Shown here one piece after another: positions 5,925-12,945 of a stretch of DNA of 64,000 nt; the stretch's first letter is position 1, and every line of letters starts with the position of its first letter. The notes beneath the pieces were generated by a model. The model ran no database searches and was not told where the DNA came from. It saw only the letters and a list, made by a program, of their open reading frames with translations. The DNA comes from a virus. The translations under genes and the position numbers were made by a program. The stretch spans positions 1 to 64,000 of IMG/VR virus record IMGVR_UViG_3300022752_004330, one strand, 5' to 3'.

Positions 5925-5953
5925 ATAATAGCAAAAAGACATACCCAAGTCAA
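5925..5953 (-). promoter_or_regulatory. Early sigma70 promoter, apparently giving a leaderless message
   Basis: TTGACT (5948-5953), 17 bp, TATTAT (5925-5930). The usual CTGAACAACAAGGAG leader is missing; the coding ATG follows within 0-7 nt of the -10. It is the rightmost promoter of the array and faces away from the control region. Confidence 0.75.
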
Positions 5954-6012
5954 ATGGCGGGTCTTTCATTACTGTGTGGCGAATTCACAACACAGTGGCA
6001 TTTATGCTATTA

Positions 6013-6030
6013 TGTGGCATCTGCGCCACA
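6013..6030. repeat. Palindrome TGTGGC-N6-GCCACA, copy 1
   Basis: Perfect 6-bp arms with a 6-bp centre (ATCTGC). Further single GTGGC/GCCAC half sites lie nearby at about 5977, 5995 and 6042. A candidate operator for a dimeric DNA-binding protein. Confidence 0.6.
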
Positions 6031-6059
6031 GGAACTCCCACAGTGGCTTCTATACAACA

Positions 6060-6077
6060 TGTGGCTGATCTGCCACA
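6060..6077. repeat. Palindrome TGTGGC-N6-GCCACA, copy 2
   Basis: Same arms as copy 1 with a different centre (TGATCT), starting 47 bp further right. Keeping the arms while the centre differs points to a binding site. Confidence 0.6.
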
Positions 6078-6172
6078 GTCAATCATAGTTGACTAGCTCC
6101 TAGGGTCATGTGTTGTCTATAAGCCACAGTTCAGCAAGTTTCATGCCCGTAGCCCGCTGGCCTTGTTCCGCT

Positions 6173-6333
6173 ATACAGTTTATAGCATTGCTTAACCACA
6201 GATCACCTTGGTCAGCCATTCTCCGCACGGTTCGTGGGACTAAGTCCTTAACTGGCTGAGTCGCAATACTATTAGCTGATCTGTGCTGCTAGTATATCAT
6301 CAACTCGGTTTGCCATGCAGAATACAGTTTATA
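6173..6333. repeat. 12-bp direct repeats flanking a nested inverted-repeat element
   Basis: ATACAGTTTATA occurs at 6173-6184 and again at 6322-6333. Between them CACAGATCA (6197-6205) pairs with TGATCTGTG (6277-6285), and inside that TCAGCCA (6212-6218) pairs with TGGCTGA (6253-6259). Two small hairpins lie in the centre: CACG/CGTG at 6226-6236 and GGACT/AGTCC at 6237-6247. It could be an origin structure or a folded RNA. Confidence 0.55.
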
Positions 6334-6360
6334 TATAGACAAACACACTATAATTTATGG

Positions 6361-6400
6361 CATTTTGGAAGATATTTTGCCAGTTTTTGGCTTCAAAATG
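6361..6400. other. Hairpin next to DnaA boxes
   Basis: CATTTTGGAAG (6361-6371) pairs with CTTCAAAATG (6391-6400) with one bulged base, enclosing a second small GCCA/TGGC hairpin with a T-rich loop. It is AT-rich and directly abuts the DnaA boxes, as expected of an unwinding element. Confidence 0.5.
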
Positions 6401-6418
6401 TGGATAATCTGTGGATAT
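6399..6418. promoter_or_regulatory. DnaA box pair
   Basis: TGTGGATAA at 6399-6407 is the exact reverse complement of the consensus DnaA box TTATCCACA. TGTGGATAT at 6410-6418 differs in the last base. The starts are 11 bp apart, so both face the same side of the helix. This suggests use of the host initiator at this site. Confidence 0.6.
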
Positions 6419-6510
6419 CGCCACCAGATTACTATGGTTTTTACCTTGGGATCACAGTGGATCTACAGTTAGGGGCACGGTGGGAGGGATAGGCTAAGCT
6501 CAAATACTCA

Positions 6511-6576
6511 ACTCAATCTTCACTCAATCTTCACACAGTATTCACACAGTATTCACTCAATCTTCACACAGTATTC
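6511..6576. repeat. Six tandem 11-bp iterons of two types (A A B B A B)
   Basis: Unit A is ACTCAATCTTC (6511, 6522, 6555) and unit B is ACACAGTATTC (6533, 6544, 6566). All six abut without spacers and agree with ACWCARTMTTC. The 11-bp period is about one helical turn, as in replication iterons. Confidence 0.7.
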
Positions 6577-6679
6577 ACCCCAGCTGTCCTAGGTCACTAT
6601 TTCTTGGCTAAGTTCAAGTTCATCATGGTCTAGGGTCTCAGTGTTCTGTAAGCTATTCAAACAAGGTTTCCCAGCAGGT

Positions 6680-6730
6680 CTGTTCTAGCGGGGTTTTATC
6701 ATTATCTGTAACCTGTTCTAGCGGGGTTTT
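6680..6730. repeat. 18-bp direct repeat
   Basis: CTGTTCTAGCGGGGTTTT occurs at 6680-6697 and 6713-6730, 33 bp apart (about three helical turns), about 100 bp before the yqgE start. Function unknown. Confidence 0.65.
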
Positions 6731-6831
6731 GTATAAAGAAAATAGCCTGTTGAATTCTCAGTTAATTAAATATAGTAGATTAGTCTGTGACCATAGACTC
6801 GTAAATATATTAAAACAAGTTCAAACATAAC

Positions 6832-7398
6832 ATGGAATCATTAGTAGGAAAACTATTAGTAGCAAGACCAGGATTACGAGAAAGTATATTTGCTCGAAGC
6901 CTAGTCATTATCTGCAGTCATGATGCACAAGGAGCATGGGGTCTCATAGTAAATTCTCCAATAGAAAACACTGAGCGTTGTACTCAGGTATGGGATTATC
7001 TAGGATATTCTCAAGGAGCGCCCTTTGGCATGGATTTATGGTTAGGAGGTCCAGTATTGCCTGACAGAGTCATAGTCATGCATGATCTTTCCTGGCGTGG
7101 ACCAGCCACACAGCCCTTGGTTAATAATCTAGGCATCACACAGGATCCTTCAATATTTCAAGCTCTGCATCATGGTCATGGGCCCAGAGATTACAAGATC
7201 TTTCTAGGTTTTGCCGCGTGGTCTCCGGGACAATTAGAAGGGGAGTTAGGTGGTCAAGCGCCCTGGACAGTTGAGCAGAGTTGGTTAATCAGTGCAGTGG
7301 GGGGTGATGAGATCATGAGTGTAGACAGTCAAGAAGAGCAGTGGTTTTCTGCGGTGCAGGGTGTCAGTCAGCGTTGGGCTGAGGGTATATTATCCTAG
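6832..7398 (+). CDS. yqgE: YqgE/AlgH family protein (UPF0301), 188 aa
   Basis: It matches the YqgE/AlgH family over its full usual length of about 185-190 aa: LVGKLLVARPGLRESIFARSLVIICSHD near the start, GAWGLIVNSP, LWLGGPV, and FLGFAAWSPGQLEGEL near residue 128. The family is bacterial with no firmly established biochemical role (a link to transcription regulation has been suggested for AlgH), and it is rare in phage. No ribosome site is seen before ATG 6832. It is the first rightward gene after the control region and ends overlapping the 3' end of the leftward DUF6165-like gene. Confidence 0.9.
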   Translation: MESLVGKLLVARPGLRESIFARSLVIICSHDAQGAWGLIVNSPIENTERCTQVWDYLGYSQGAPFGMDLWLGGPVLPDRVIVMHDLSWRGPATQPLVNNLGITQDPSIFQALHHGHGPRDYKIFLGFAAWSPGQLEGELGGQAPWTVEQSWLISAVGGDEIMSVDSQEEQWFSAVQGVSQRWAEGILS

Positions 7399-7782
7399 GG
7401 ATTGATGATTTTTAATTTCTCTAAGAGTTGAGCCAGAGATTTCGTTGATCTGTTGTTTAATTCTAGCACGATTATCGTTTTGGAAATACACAGTACGACT
7501 AGCGGTGATAAATGATTCTCCAAAGTCCTGACGTTGTTCGCAAGCTCTTTTATAATCTTCTACCTGCCAAAGCACGCGATTAATCATTTTTAGTTCTTGT
7601 TGGCACACACGAACTCGTTCGTTAGTGATGTTCAGTGCTTGATAGATCTCTTCTAGTCTGGAGTGTTCTTTACGTATCCAACTTCGTTTTTCTGTGTCTT
7701 CGATCATTTCCAGTTTGATCTCTAATATAGTAATTTTATCTATCAGTTCGCCCAAACTGATCGGGCAGAGTATGTCATTCAT
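7390..7782 (-). CDS. DUF6165-like protein (130 aa)
   Basis: The text ISLGELIDKITILEIKLEMIED near the start and VLWQVEDYKRACEQRQDFGESF in the middle agree with the DUF6165 family as I recall it, which ends with an R-x-x-K-x-x-I-N...S-x-x-E motif; here RARIKQQINEISGSTLREIKN. It is mostly helical. The family is often found beside glycosyltransferases, as here: it follows the two GT9-like genes on the same strand, 11 nt after the second. Function unknown. Confidence 0.8.
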   Translation of the reverse strand: MNDILCPISLGELIDKITILEIKLEMIEDTEKRSWIRKEHSRLEEIYQALNITNERVRVCQQELKMINRVLWQVEDYKRACEQRQDFGESFITASRTVYFQNDNRARIKQQINEISGSTLREIKNHQSLG

Positions 7783-7793
7783 CTTAGGTCATC

Positions 7794-8543
7794 CTAGGGT
7801 TGAGGTTGAAAAATCACAGCCTGTTTTTTGAGATCAGGGTTAGGTAGCCACTGCCAGTGCATGACATGCTGTGGTGTTAGTTGTATGTGATGCTGTGGAA
7901 TAAAGTATTTTTCCACGGGTATTTTCAGTTGATCCACTAGATTAGCAAATACTGAATCAGTCATGATCAGAGCTTCTGCTTGTTCAATCACAGTGAGCCA
8001 GTCAAAGATCCAACCTTGTGTGGTTATGGGTATCACACGATATTCTGGGGGTATGAGGTCTGGAGGTAATCGCACAGTTTGTTCACTCGAAGTCAAATGA
8101 GTGATCACGTAGGGTTCTTTAATCTCTAAACTCTGTTTGAGCAGAGTTTCTCTCTGAAGATCACGCACTATGCAGTCTTTGAGTTGCCATTTTTCTTCAA
8201 AACTCACTCCTGCTCGGAGATATTTGTAGCGATCAAAACTCACATGTTGAAAATATGGCTCTGCTCCAAACTCGGGATGTCCGGTTAGGCTGTTGTATAG
8301 ACAGATCACTTCGTCTACGCCCACGTCCTTGAGTATGGCCTGAGGTAAGTCATAGTAAAAAAGATGACCGTCATCTTTCACTGCATGCCATGTACACCAT
8401 CTAGCATGATGTCTCAGCTGTGCTACCCACGAGTCGGTCACGCACCAATGTACTTCCCAGCCCAGACGATGATAATGATGTGCTATGGGCAGAGCGATGA
8501 TTATGTCGCCCAGGCCTCTGCTCTGTATGATACCTAGTTTCAT
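7794..8543 (-). CDS. GT9-like glycosyltransferase (249 aa)
   Basis: Start chosen at the ATG ending at 8543 (MKLGIIQSRGLGDIIIALPIAHHYHRLG), because it overlaps the TGA of the upstream gene (ATGA); a longer frame would add 13 residues that read as upstream coding. The GxGD...PxAxxYxxxG start is the nucleotide-sugar or acceptor loop of the ADP-heptose transferase (GT9) fold. A second Rossmann half includes TDSVFANLVDQL near residue 200. It probably transfers a sugar onto a virion or host glycan. Paired with the paralogous gene at 8540. Confidence 0.7.
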   Translation of the reverse strand: MKLGIIQSRGLGDIIIALPIAHHYHRLGWEVHWCVTDSWVAQLRHHARWCTWHAVKDDGHLFYYDLPQAILKDVGVDEVICLYNSLTGHPEFGAEPYFQHVSFDRYKYLRAGVSFEEKWQLKDCIVRDLQRETLLKQSLEIKEPYVITHLTSSEQTVRLPPDLIPPEYRVIPITTQGWIFDWLTVIEQAEALIMTDSVFANLVDQLKIPVEKYFIPQHHIQLTPQHVMHWQWLPNPDLKKQAVIFQPQP

Positions 8544-9307
8544 TGAAAATAATCTCCACGAGGATGATCTGGAAAGTAACATTCATTACGAACCAAGGGT
8601 AGATCGGCTCGTGCTTCACAGGCATATTCAATACCTAACCCTATGGCCAAACTCAGTGCCAGGCTCTGATTGCCTATGAATTGATCTGCACCGGCGATGA
8701 TTTCTGCCATGTGATTGATATTTTCAGTGTGTTCATAAGGAATACGCCACGCCATCTCACTACAAAAACTATGATATTCTTCCTCCAGGCCAATGAACAC
8801 GCTGTGATCTTCAGCTCCTTGTTGTTTAATTTGGTCCCAACTAGCTCGAGCCCCCGGACTTTGCCAACGCGGAGTACGATTGATAATCACTGATCTATTC
8901 TCTATGCGTCTGGCTCGTTTCACAGTTAACCATGGTGTGTCACGCAGGATTTTTTGAGTCTTGGGTTCTATATTAAACAGACCACTGAACATGTCCACAT
9001 AATTACCAGGATGATTGACAAACAAGGGCCTGAACCTATCTAGGTTATGCGTGATTTCCTTGTCTGCTGTGAAAGGTTCAAAACAGGTGATGTAGGGTTG
9101 AGCCAGCATGAATTCACGTAGTTGTAGATAATCTTCTTCTGTCATTCTACCACGATGAAAGGGCAGGGGTTGACCCCCATAGTAATGCTGAACTATCCAA
9201 TCTATCTGATTCAAGTGCAGATAAAACTCACCTCCACCTAGATGTTTGACCACGGCTAGGCTATAGATAATATCACCATGTGTGCCTGAATGCTTGAAAC
9301 GTTTCAT
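8540..9307 (-). CDS. GT9-like glycosyltransferase-fold protein (255 aa)
   Basis: It starts MKRFKHSGTHGDIIYSLAVVKHLGG, the GxxGDxIYSL loop seen in GT9-like phage and bacterial proteins. Near residue 220 AGADQFIGNQSLALSLAIGLG matches the conserved C-terminal loop (xxxFIGxxSgxxxxAxxLG) of the same fold. It overlaps the next gene by ATGA. Likely a glycosyltransferase or a sugar-binding relative; substrate unknown. Confidence 0.65.
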   Translation of the reverse strand: MKRFKHSGTHGDIIYSLAVVKHLGGGEFYLHLNQIDWIVQHYYGGQPLPFHRGRMTEEDYLQLREFMLAQPYITCFEPFTADKEITHNLDRFRPLFVNHPGNYVDMFSGLFNIEPKTQKILRDTPWLTVKRARRIENRSVIINRTPRWQSPGARASWDQIKQQGAEDHSVFIGLEEEYHSFCSEMAWRIPYEHTENINHMAEIIAGADQFIGNQSLALSLAIGLGIEYACEARADLPLVRNECYFPDHPRGDYFQ

Positions 9308-9385
9308 TGATTTGCTCGTTATTAGTTTATTATCTTAGTATTTAATAGTCAAGGTTCTTGGGTTAAGAATTTCATTATCTACCAA

Positions 9386-9391
9386 TAAATA
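9386..9391 (+). promoter_or_regulatory. T4-late-like TAAATA element before the tailspike gene
   Basis: The text AATAAATA ends 7 nt before ATG 9399 and no Shine-Dalgarno sequence is present. If this is the -10 of a gp55-type late promoter, the message would be leaderless. Confidence 0.35.
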
Positions 9392-9398
9392 TGTGATC

Positions 9399-12300
9399 AT
9401 GCCAACCTACGCCTTTACCAACCCCTCAAGCACACAAAGTCAAACCGAAGGTTCATCATTGACCTTCACTGTAACCACCTCTGGAGTGAGCAATGGTACG
9501 GAGTTATATTGGGCCGCCTTGGCCATAGGCACTGCTGATAGATATGACATAGTAGATCCCAGTCCGCCCTTGGGTTCTACCACCGTTCAAAGTAACCAAG
9601 CCACTATCACTGTGATTGCTGCGCAGGATTGGTTGACACCAGAGTCAGGTGAAGGGTATTTTTTAAGATTATATATCAGTCAGAGTGATCGAGATTCGTT
9701 TATAAATCATCTAGCAGAAAGCGTGAGTATCACCTTGACAGATCAACCCCCTGGTAACCAAACTGACCTCACTGCGAACCTAGCCACCTACATCAGTGCC
9801 AGCGCAACTAGTTTTGCTGATGTGAATACCTTGACCACGGGTGAAGTTTCATGGACAGGTGCAGGAGCCACTATTAATGTGACCAGCTATGGTGCAGTGG
9901 GCAATGGTGTGACTGACTGTACAGCCAGTATAATCACAGCCCTAGGCAATGTCAGCAGTTATGGTACGCTGTATTTTCCCGCGGGCACTTACATAGTCAC
10001 TGGTACATTGAATTTGCCCAGTAACATACGCCTATTAGGAGATACCACTGGATTAACAGTGATCAAGTTGGGCGCAGGCATGGGTGCTGCCACTAGATTA
10101 TTTCAAAATAGCACGTTCAATGGTCTAGCGGGTACATATACTCAGACTGATATCTGTTTTGAAAATATTGTATTAGATGGTAATCTCAATGCCAGTAGAA
10201 CAGAATATCTACTAGCACTCATACAGGTAAACGGTGTGAAGATTATCAAATGTGGGTTTATTAATCATACCTACATCACAGTGACCTTGGCAGGCTGTAA
10301 GAACGTGGATATCTGGGGATCTAAGTTTGCAGTGTGCGGAATACCCTTGCCCAACACTGTGAGTTCACCTGCACTGTTTGTGGGTGGGTCAGCTAACTAT
10401 GCAGGAGCCTGTACCTTTGTTCGAGTGAATCGTTGTGTGTTTAGGAATAACCTATGGAGTGGTATATATTTCTTTCCCAAAAACGCCAGTGTGCAAAATA
10501 GTTTGTTTGTTAATAACGGTGAAAGCTCGATATTTGTCAACGACACAGGAGAAAATCAGACCTTTCTCAACAATTATATCTATGGCGCTACTAGATCCAA
10601 CATTTCAGCCAGCGGATTGGAACTAGGTGGTACCAACATAGTAGCACGTAATAATTTTCTTAGAAACAATGGTAGTGATGGGATCAGTTTGACCAATGTC
10701 AAGCGTGCTTTGGTAGAAGGTAATACCATGTATAACAATGCACAGGAAGTGGCCTATGCAAGTTTTGCCAATGCCAGTGGGGTTGGTATATATACCATAC
10801 AGACTACCACAGAATTTGCGGAAAATGTCATAGTTAGATATAACAGAATGTACAACAGCTCGGGTACCACACCGCAGCAGGGTGGTGTGGTATTTTATAA
10901 AAATCTTACCAATCTAGTAGAAACTACAGAAATATCTAATAATAACATATTCAATCACGCACAGGGTAGTTTTATCAATATCAATGGTAATAGTTATAAC
11001 CCTGCCACTGTGACTTTTAATAATAATATCAGCAACTCAGGTGACCTATCTAGTGGAGCCAGCGTGGTAGCCACAGTGAATACCTTTGTAGCTTCTGCCA
11101 GTGCTAGTTATTCTGTAAGCAGTAACACAGTGAGTATAACAGAAGGTAGTTCTGTAACTTTTACCATTACAACTACCAATGTACCAGATGGAACTACTTT
11201 ATATTGGACCAATGCTGGTACCACAGTGGCCGCTGACTTTGTGGGTAACATAAACAGTGGAAGTTTCACAGTTTCTGGAAATCTTGGTTCAGTTACTCTA
11301 ACTGCCCTATCAGATGGTAGTGCAGAGGGCACAGAAACTCTGATCTTTCAAGTAAGGCTGCTCAGCACTGCGGGCACAGTGGTAGCCACAGCGGCCACAG
11401 TGAGTATAGGTGACGCAGGTGGAGCTACCTATGCAGTTTCTCCAAGCACACCAACTGTGGTAGAAGGCAACTCCGTTACCTACACAATAACCACTACTGC
11501 TGTGGCCAATGGAACTACGTTGTACTGGACCAATGCAGGAACAACCACAGGAGCAGATTTTTCAGGTGGTGCCAACAATGGTAGTTTTGTTATTAATTCT
11601 AATAGTGGATCAGTGGTCCTAACCTTGGTCAGTGACGCCACTGTAGAACTAGGTGAAACTATTATTCTACAGATACGCACTACCAGCATAGCAGGCCCCA
11701 TAGTGGCCACTGCTAGTACGGTGGCAGTGGTTGACCCAACAGGCACTACATTTCCTGCTAGCACCAGTTCGCTGGCCACAGCAACAAATTATAATGAATT
11801 AGTCTCAAGGATAGATCAGGTAGCAGGATTAAATGATTTTGCCTATGGTAGACGTGACCTATTGGGTATTCCAGTGACTACAGGAACCAGAGTTACTAGG
11901 TTACAGTGGATAAATCTCATAGCAGACATTAATAAAATTAATATTCATCAGCGTAATGCCAAGTTAATTAACGTGGGTGAATTTGCTGTTACTCCGACCA
12001 CAGCCACTTGGCAAATGAACACACTAACAGCCATAAGCACGGTGAGTTACATCAGCATACCTGGGTTTTTATATGATGCAGTAGGCGTAAATGCGGTAAA
12101 CACCGCGGTTAATGTAATATCCACAAACACCTATACTGTACATAGTACGCAGCTTACTGCCTTGGCTAGCAATGGTATACGCTCAACTAGCACAGTGTTT
12201 ACCAATACAGGGATCAGTCAGGTCATACAGGCCAAATGGCCTAATAGCAGCACAGCAAAATATTTTTTCAATCTAGGAGGAGCCATACAGTTAGCAGTGA

Positions 12301-12602
12301 CCTGTACTGGCAGCACCAGTACTCAAGAAGATGTTGTTATTCAACAGCTATTGGCCAGAGTGAGCACACTTACTTCTGTGACCAGTTTTGGTAGGAATAA
12401 TTACTTGACAACGCCAACGAACACAGGAACCTGGACTACCTATGCTTTTTCCGGTACTTACAATTATGTAAGGGTAAGGGTAGAAACTTATAAAACAGAA
12501 ACCAGTGTGCTCATGGCTTTGAGTATAACCAATACCAGCACAGCAGTGACTAATTATACCAGCCCAAATGGTAGTAATTGGAACAATCCTGTGTTCTTAT
12601 AA
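9399..12602 (+). CDS. Tailspike-like virion protein with pectate-lyase beta-helix and Calx-beta domains
   Basis: A 1067-aa modular protein (a GTG at 9393 could add two residues). Residues about 3-115 form a Calx-beta-like sandwich. From residue 155, NVTSYGAVGNGVTDCTASI and LYFPAGTYIVTG are the start of a pectate-lyase-3 right-handed beta-helix running to about residue 560. Two further Calx-beta-like repeats follow (about 570-676 and 677-780, each with a VxEGxSVT...TLYWTNAGTT pattern). Then comes a short YNELVSRIDQV...INKINIHQRN segment, a recurring connector in phage virion proteins, and a beta-rich C-terminus. The helix domain is the likely polysaccharide-binding or depolymerising part of a receptor-binding spike. 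No signal peptide. Confidence 0.85.
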   Translation: MPTYAFTNPSSTQSQTEGSSLTFTVTTSGVSNGTELYWAALAIGTADRYDIVDPSPPLGSTTVQSNQATITVIAAQDWLTPESGEGYFLRLYISQSDRDSFINHLAESVSITLTDQPPGNQTDLTANLATYISASATSFADVNTLTTGEVSWTGAGATINVTSYGAVGNGVTDCTASIITALGNVSSYGTLYFPAGTYIVTGTLNLPSNIRLLGDTTGLTVIKLGAGMGAATRLFQNSTFNGLAGTYTQTDICFENIVLDGNLNASRTEYLLALIQVNGVKIIKCGFINHTYITVTLAGCKNVDIWGSKFAVCGIPLPNTVSSPALFVGGSANYAGACTFVRVNRCVFRNNLWSGIYFFPKNASVQNSLFVNNGESSIFVNDTGENQTFLNNYIYGATRSNISASGLELGGTNIVARNNFLRNNGSDGISLTNVKRALVEGNTMYNNAQEVAYASFANASGVGIYTIQTTTEFAENVIVRYNRMYNSSGTTPQQGGVVFYKNLTNLVETTEISNNNIFNHAQGSFININGNSYNPATVTFNNNISNSGDLSSGASVVATVNTFVASASASYSVSSNTVSITEGSSVTFTITTTNVPDGTTLYWTNAGTTVAADFVGNINSGSFTVSGNLGSVTLTALSDGSAEGTETLIFQVRLLSTAGTVVATAATVSIGDAGGATYAVSPSTPTVVEGNSVTYTITTTAVANGTTLYWTNAGTTTGADFSGGANNGSFVINSNSGSVVLTLVSDATVELGETIILQIRTTSIAGPIVATASTVAVVDPTGTTFPASTSSLATATNYNELVSRIDQVAGLNDFAYGRRDLLGIPVTTGTRVTRLQWINLIADINKINIHQRNAKLINVGEFAVTPTTATWQMNTLTAISTVSYISIPGFLYDAVGVNAVNTAVNVISTNTYTVHSTQLTALASNGIRSTSTVFTNTGISQVIQAKWPNSSTAKYFFNLGGAIQLAVTCTGSTSTQEDVVIQQLLARVSTLTSVTSFGRNNYLTTPTNTGTWTTYAFSGTYNYVRVRVETYKTETSVLMALSITNTSTAVTNYTSPNGSNWNNPVFL

Positions 12603-12605
12603 ATA
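12598..12605 (+). promoter_or_regulatory. T4-type late promoter TATAAATA
   Basis: An exact TATAAATA, followed by AT, overlaps the stop codon of the tailspike gene and lies 20 nt before the ATG of the 104-aa gene. This matches the -10-only consensus used by T4 gp55. Confidence 0.5.
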
Positions 12606-12625
12606 ATTACGAGGACAACATATTC

Positions 12626-12940
12626 ATGGCAGCGCAGACATTTACGCTTTATAATAATGGAGCAGTGAGTTTAACCATTACTGGGATACAATTTAATACC
12701 CCAAGTCAAGTTACTCACGCGGCCAATCTCAGTAATTTTAATGGTGGCACCACTGCTTTTACAGGTACTACTTTTGCCACAACAACCATAATTGCCACAG
12801 GTGGTACTAAGACCATGACTGTGGATCATTACAGAACAACCAGCACAGCAGGAACCTATGGAGGGACCATAGTGGTAACTGCGTTTAATGGAACAACCAG
12901 CACAACAGCTACAATTACTACTAGCTTTGTTGTTAGTTAA
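12626..12940 (+). CDS. Small Ig-like virion protein (104 aa)
   Basis: Start chosen at ATG 12626 (MAAQTFTLYNNGAVSLTITG) after GAGGA and the TATAAATA element. The whole protein is one beta-sandwich unit with FTLYNNGAVSLTITGIQFNTP and ATGGTKTMTVDHY. The same domain recurs in the next gene (residues about 165-275) and in the 16327 gene, in the manner of DUF1573/ASH-like 'anchored' Ig domains. Probably a decoration or fibre accessory protein between tailspike and downstream virion genes. Confidence 0.65.
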   Translation: MAAQTFTLYNNGAVSLTITGIQFNTPSQVTHAANLSNFNGGTTAFTGTTFATTTIIATGGTKTMTVDHYRTTSTAGTYGGTIVVTAFNGTTSTTATITTSFVVS

Positions 12941-12945
12941 AAATC

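Larger units (their letters stand above)
5970..6831. other. Gene-free control region, candidate replication origin
   Basis: This 862-bp block separates leftward early genes from the rightward yqgE gene and has no convincing ORF. From left to right it holds two TGTGGC-N6-GCCACA palindromes, a nested inverted-repeat element (6197-6285) between two 12-bp direct repeats, a hairpin (6361-6400), a perfect and a near-perfect DnaA box, six 11-bp tandem iterons (6511-6576), and an 18-bp direct repeat. The divergent promoter layout and repeats are typical of phage or plasmid origins. That it initiates replication is inference. Confidence 0.55.

Noticed and set aside
6212-6259. tRNA-like fold in the control region
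   Set aside because: The outer 7-bp arms and two hairpins suggest a cloverleaf, but there is no anticodon arm of correct size, no T-loop GTTCRA in the right place and no CCA end.
6283-6492. 69-codon plus-strand ORF inside the control region
   Set aside because: No ribosome site, unnatural composition (aromatic and polar with no fold), and it runs through the hairpin and DnaA boxes; treated as chance.
6511-6576. CRISPR-like repeat array
   Set aside because: The 11-bp units abut with no spacers and come in two alternating types; these are iterons, not CRISPR.
11108-11779. Minus-strand ORFs in the tailspike gene (11108-11332, 11480-11779)
   Set aside because: Shadows of the Calx-beta repeats; no ribosome site and Val/Pro-rich antisense composition.
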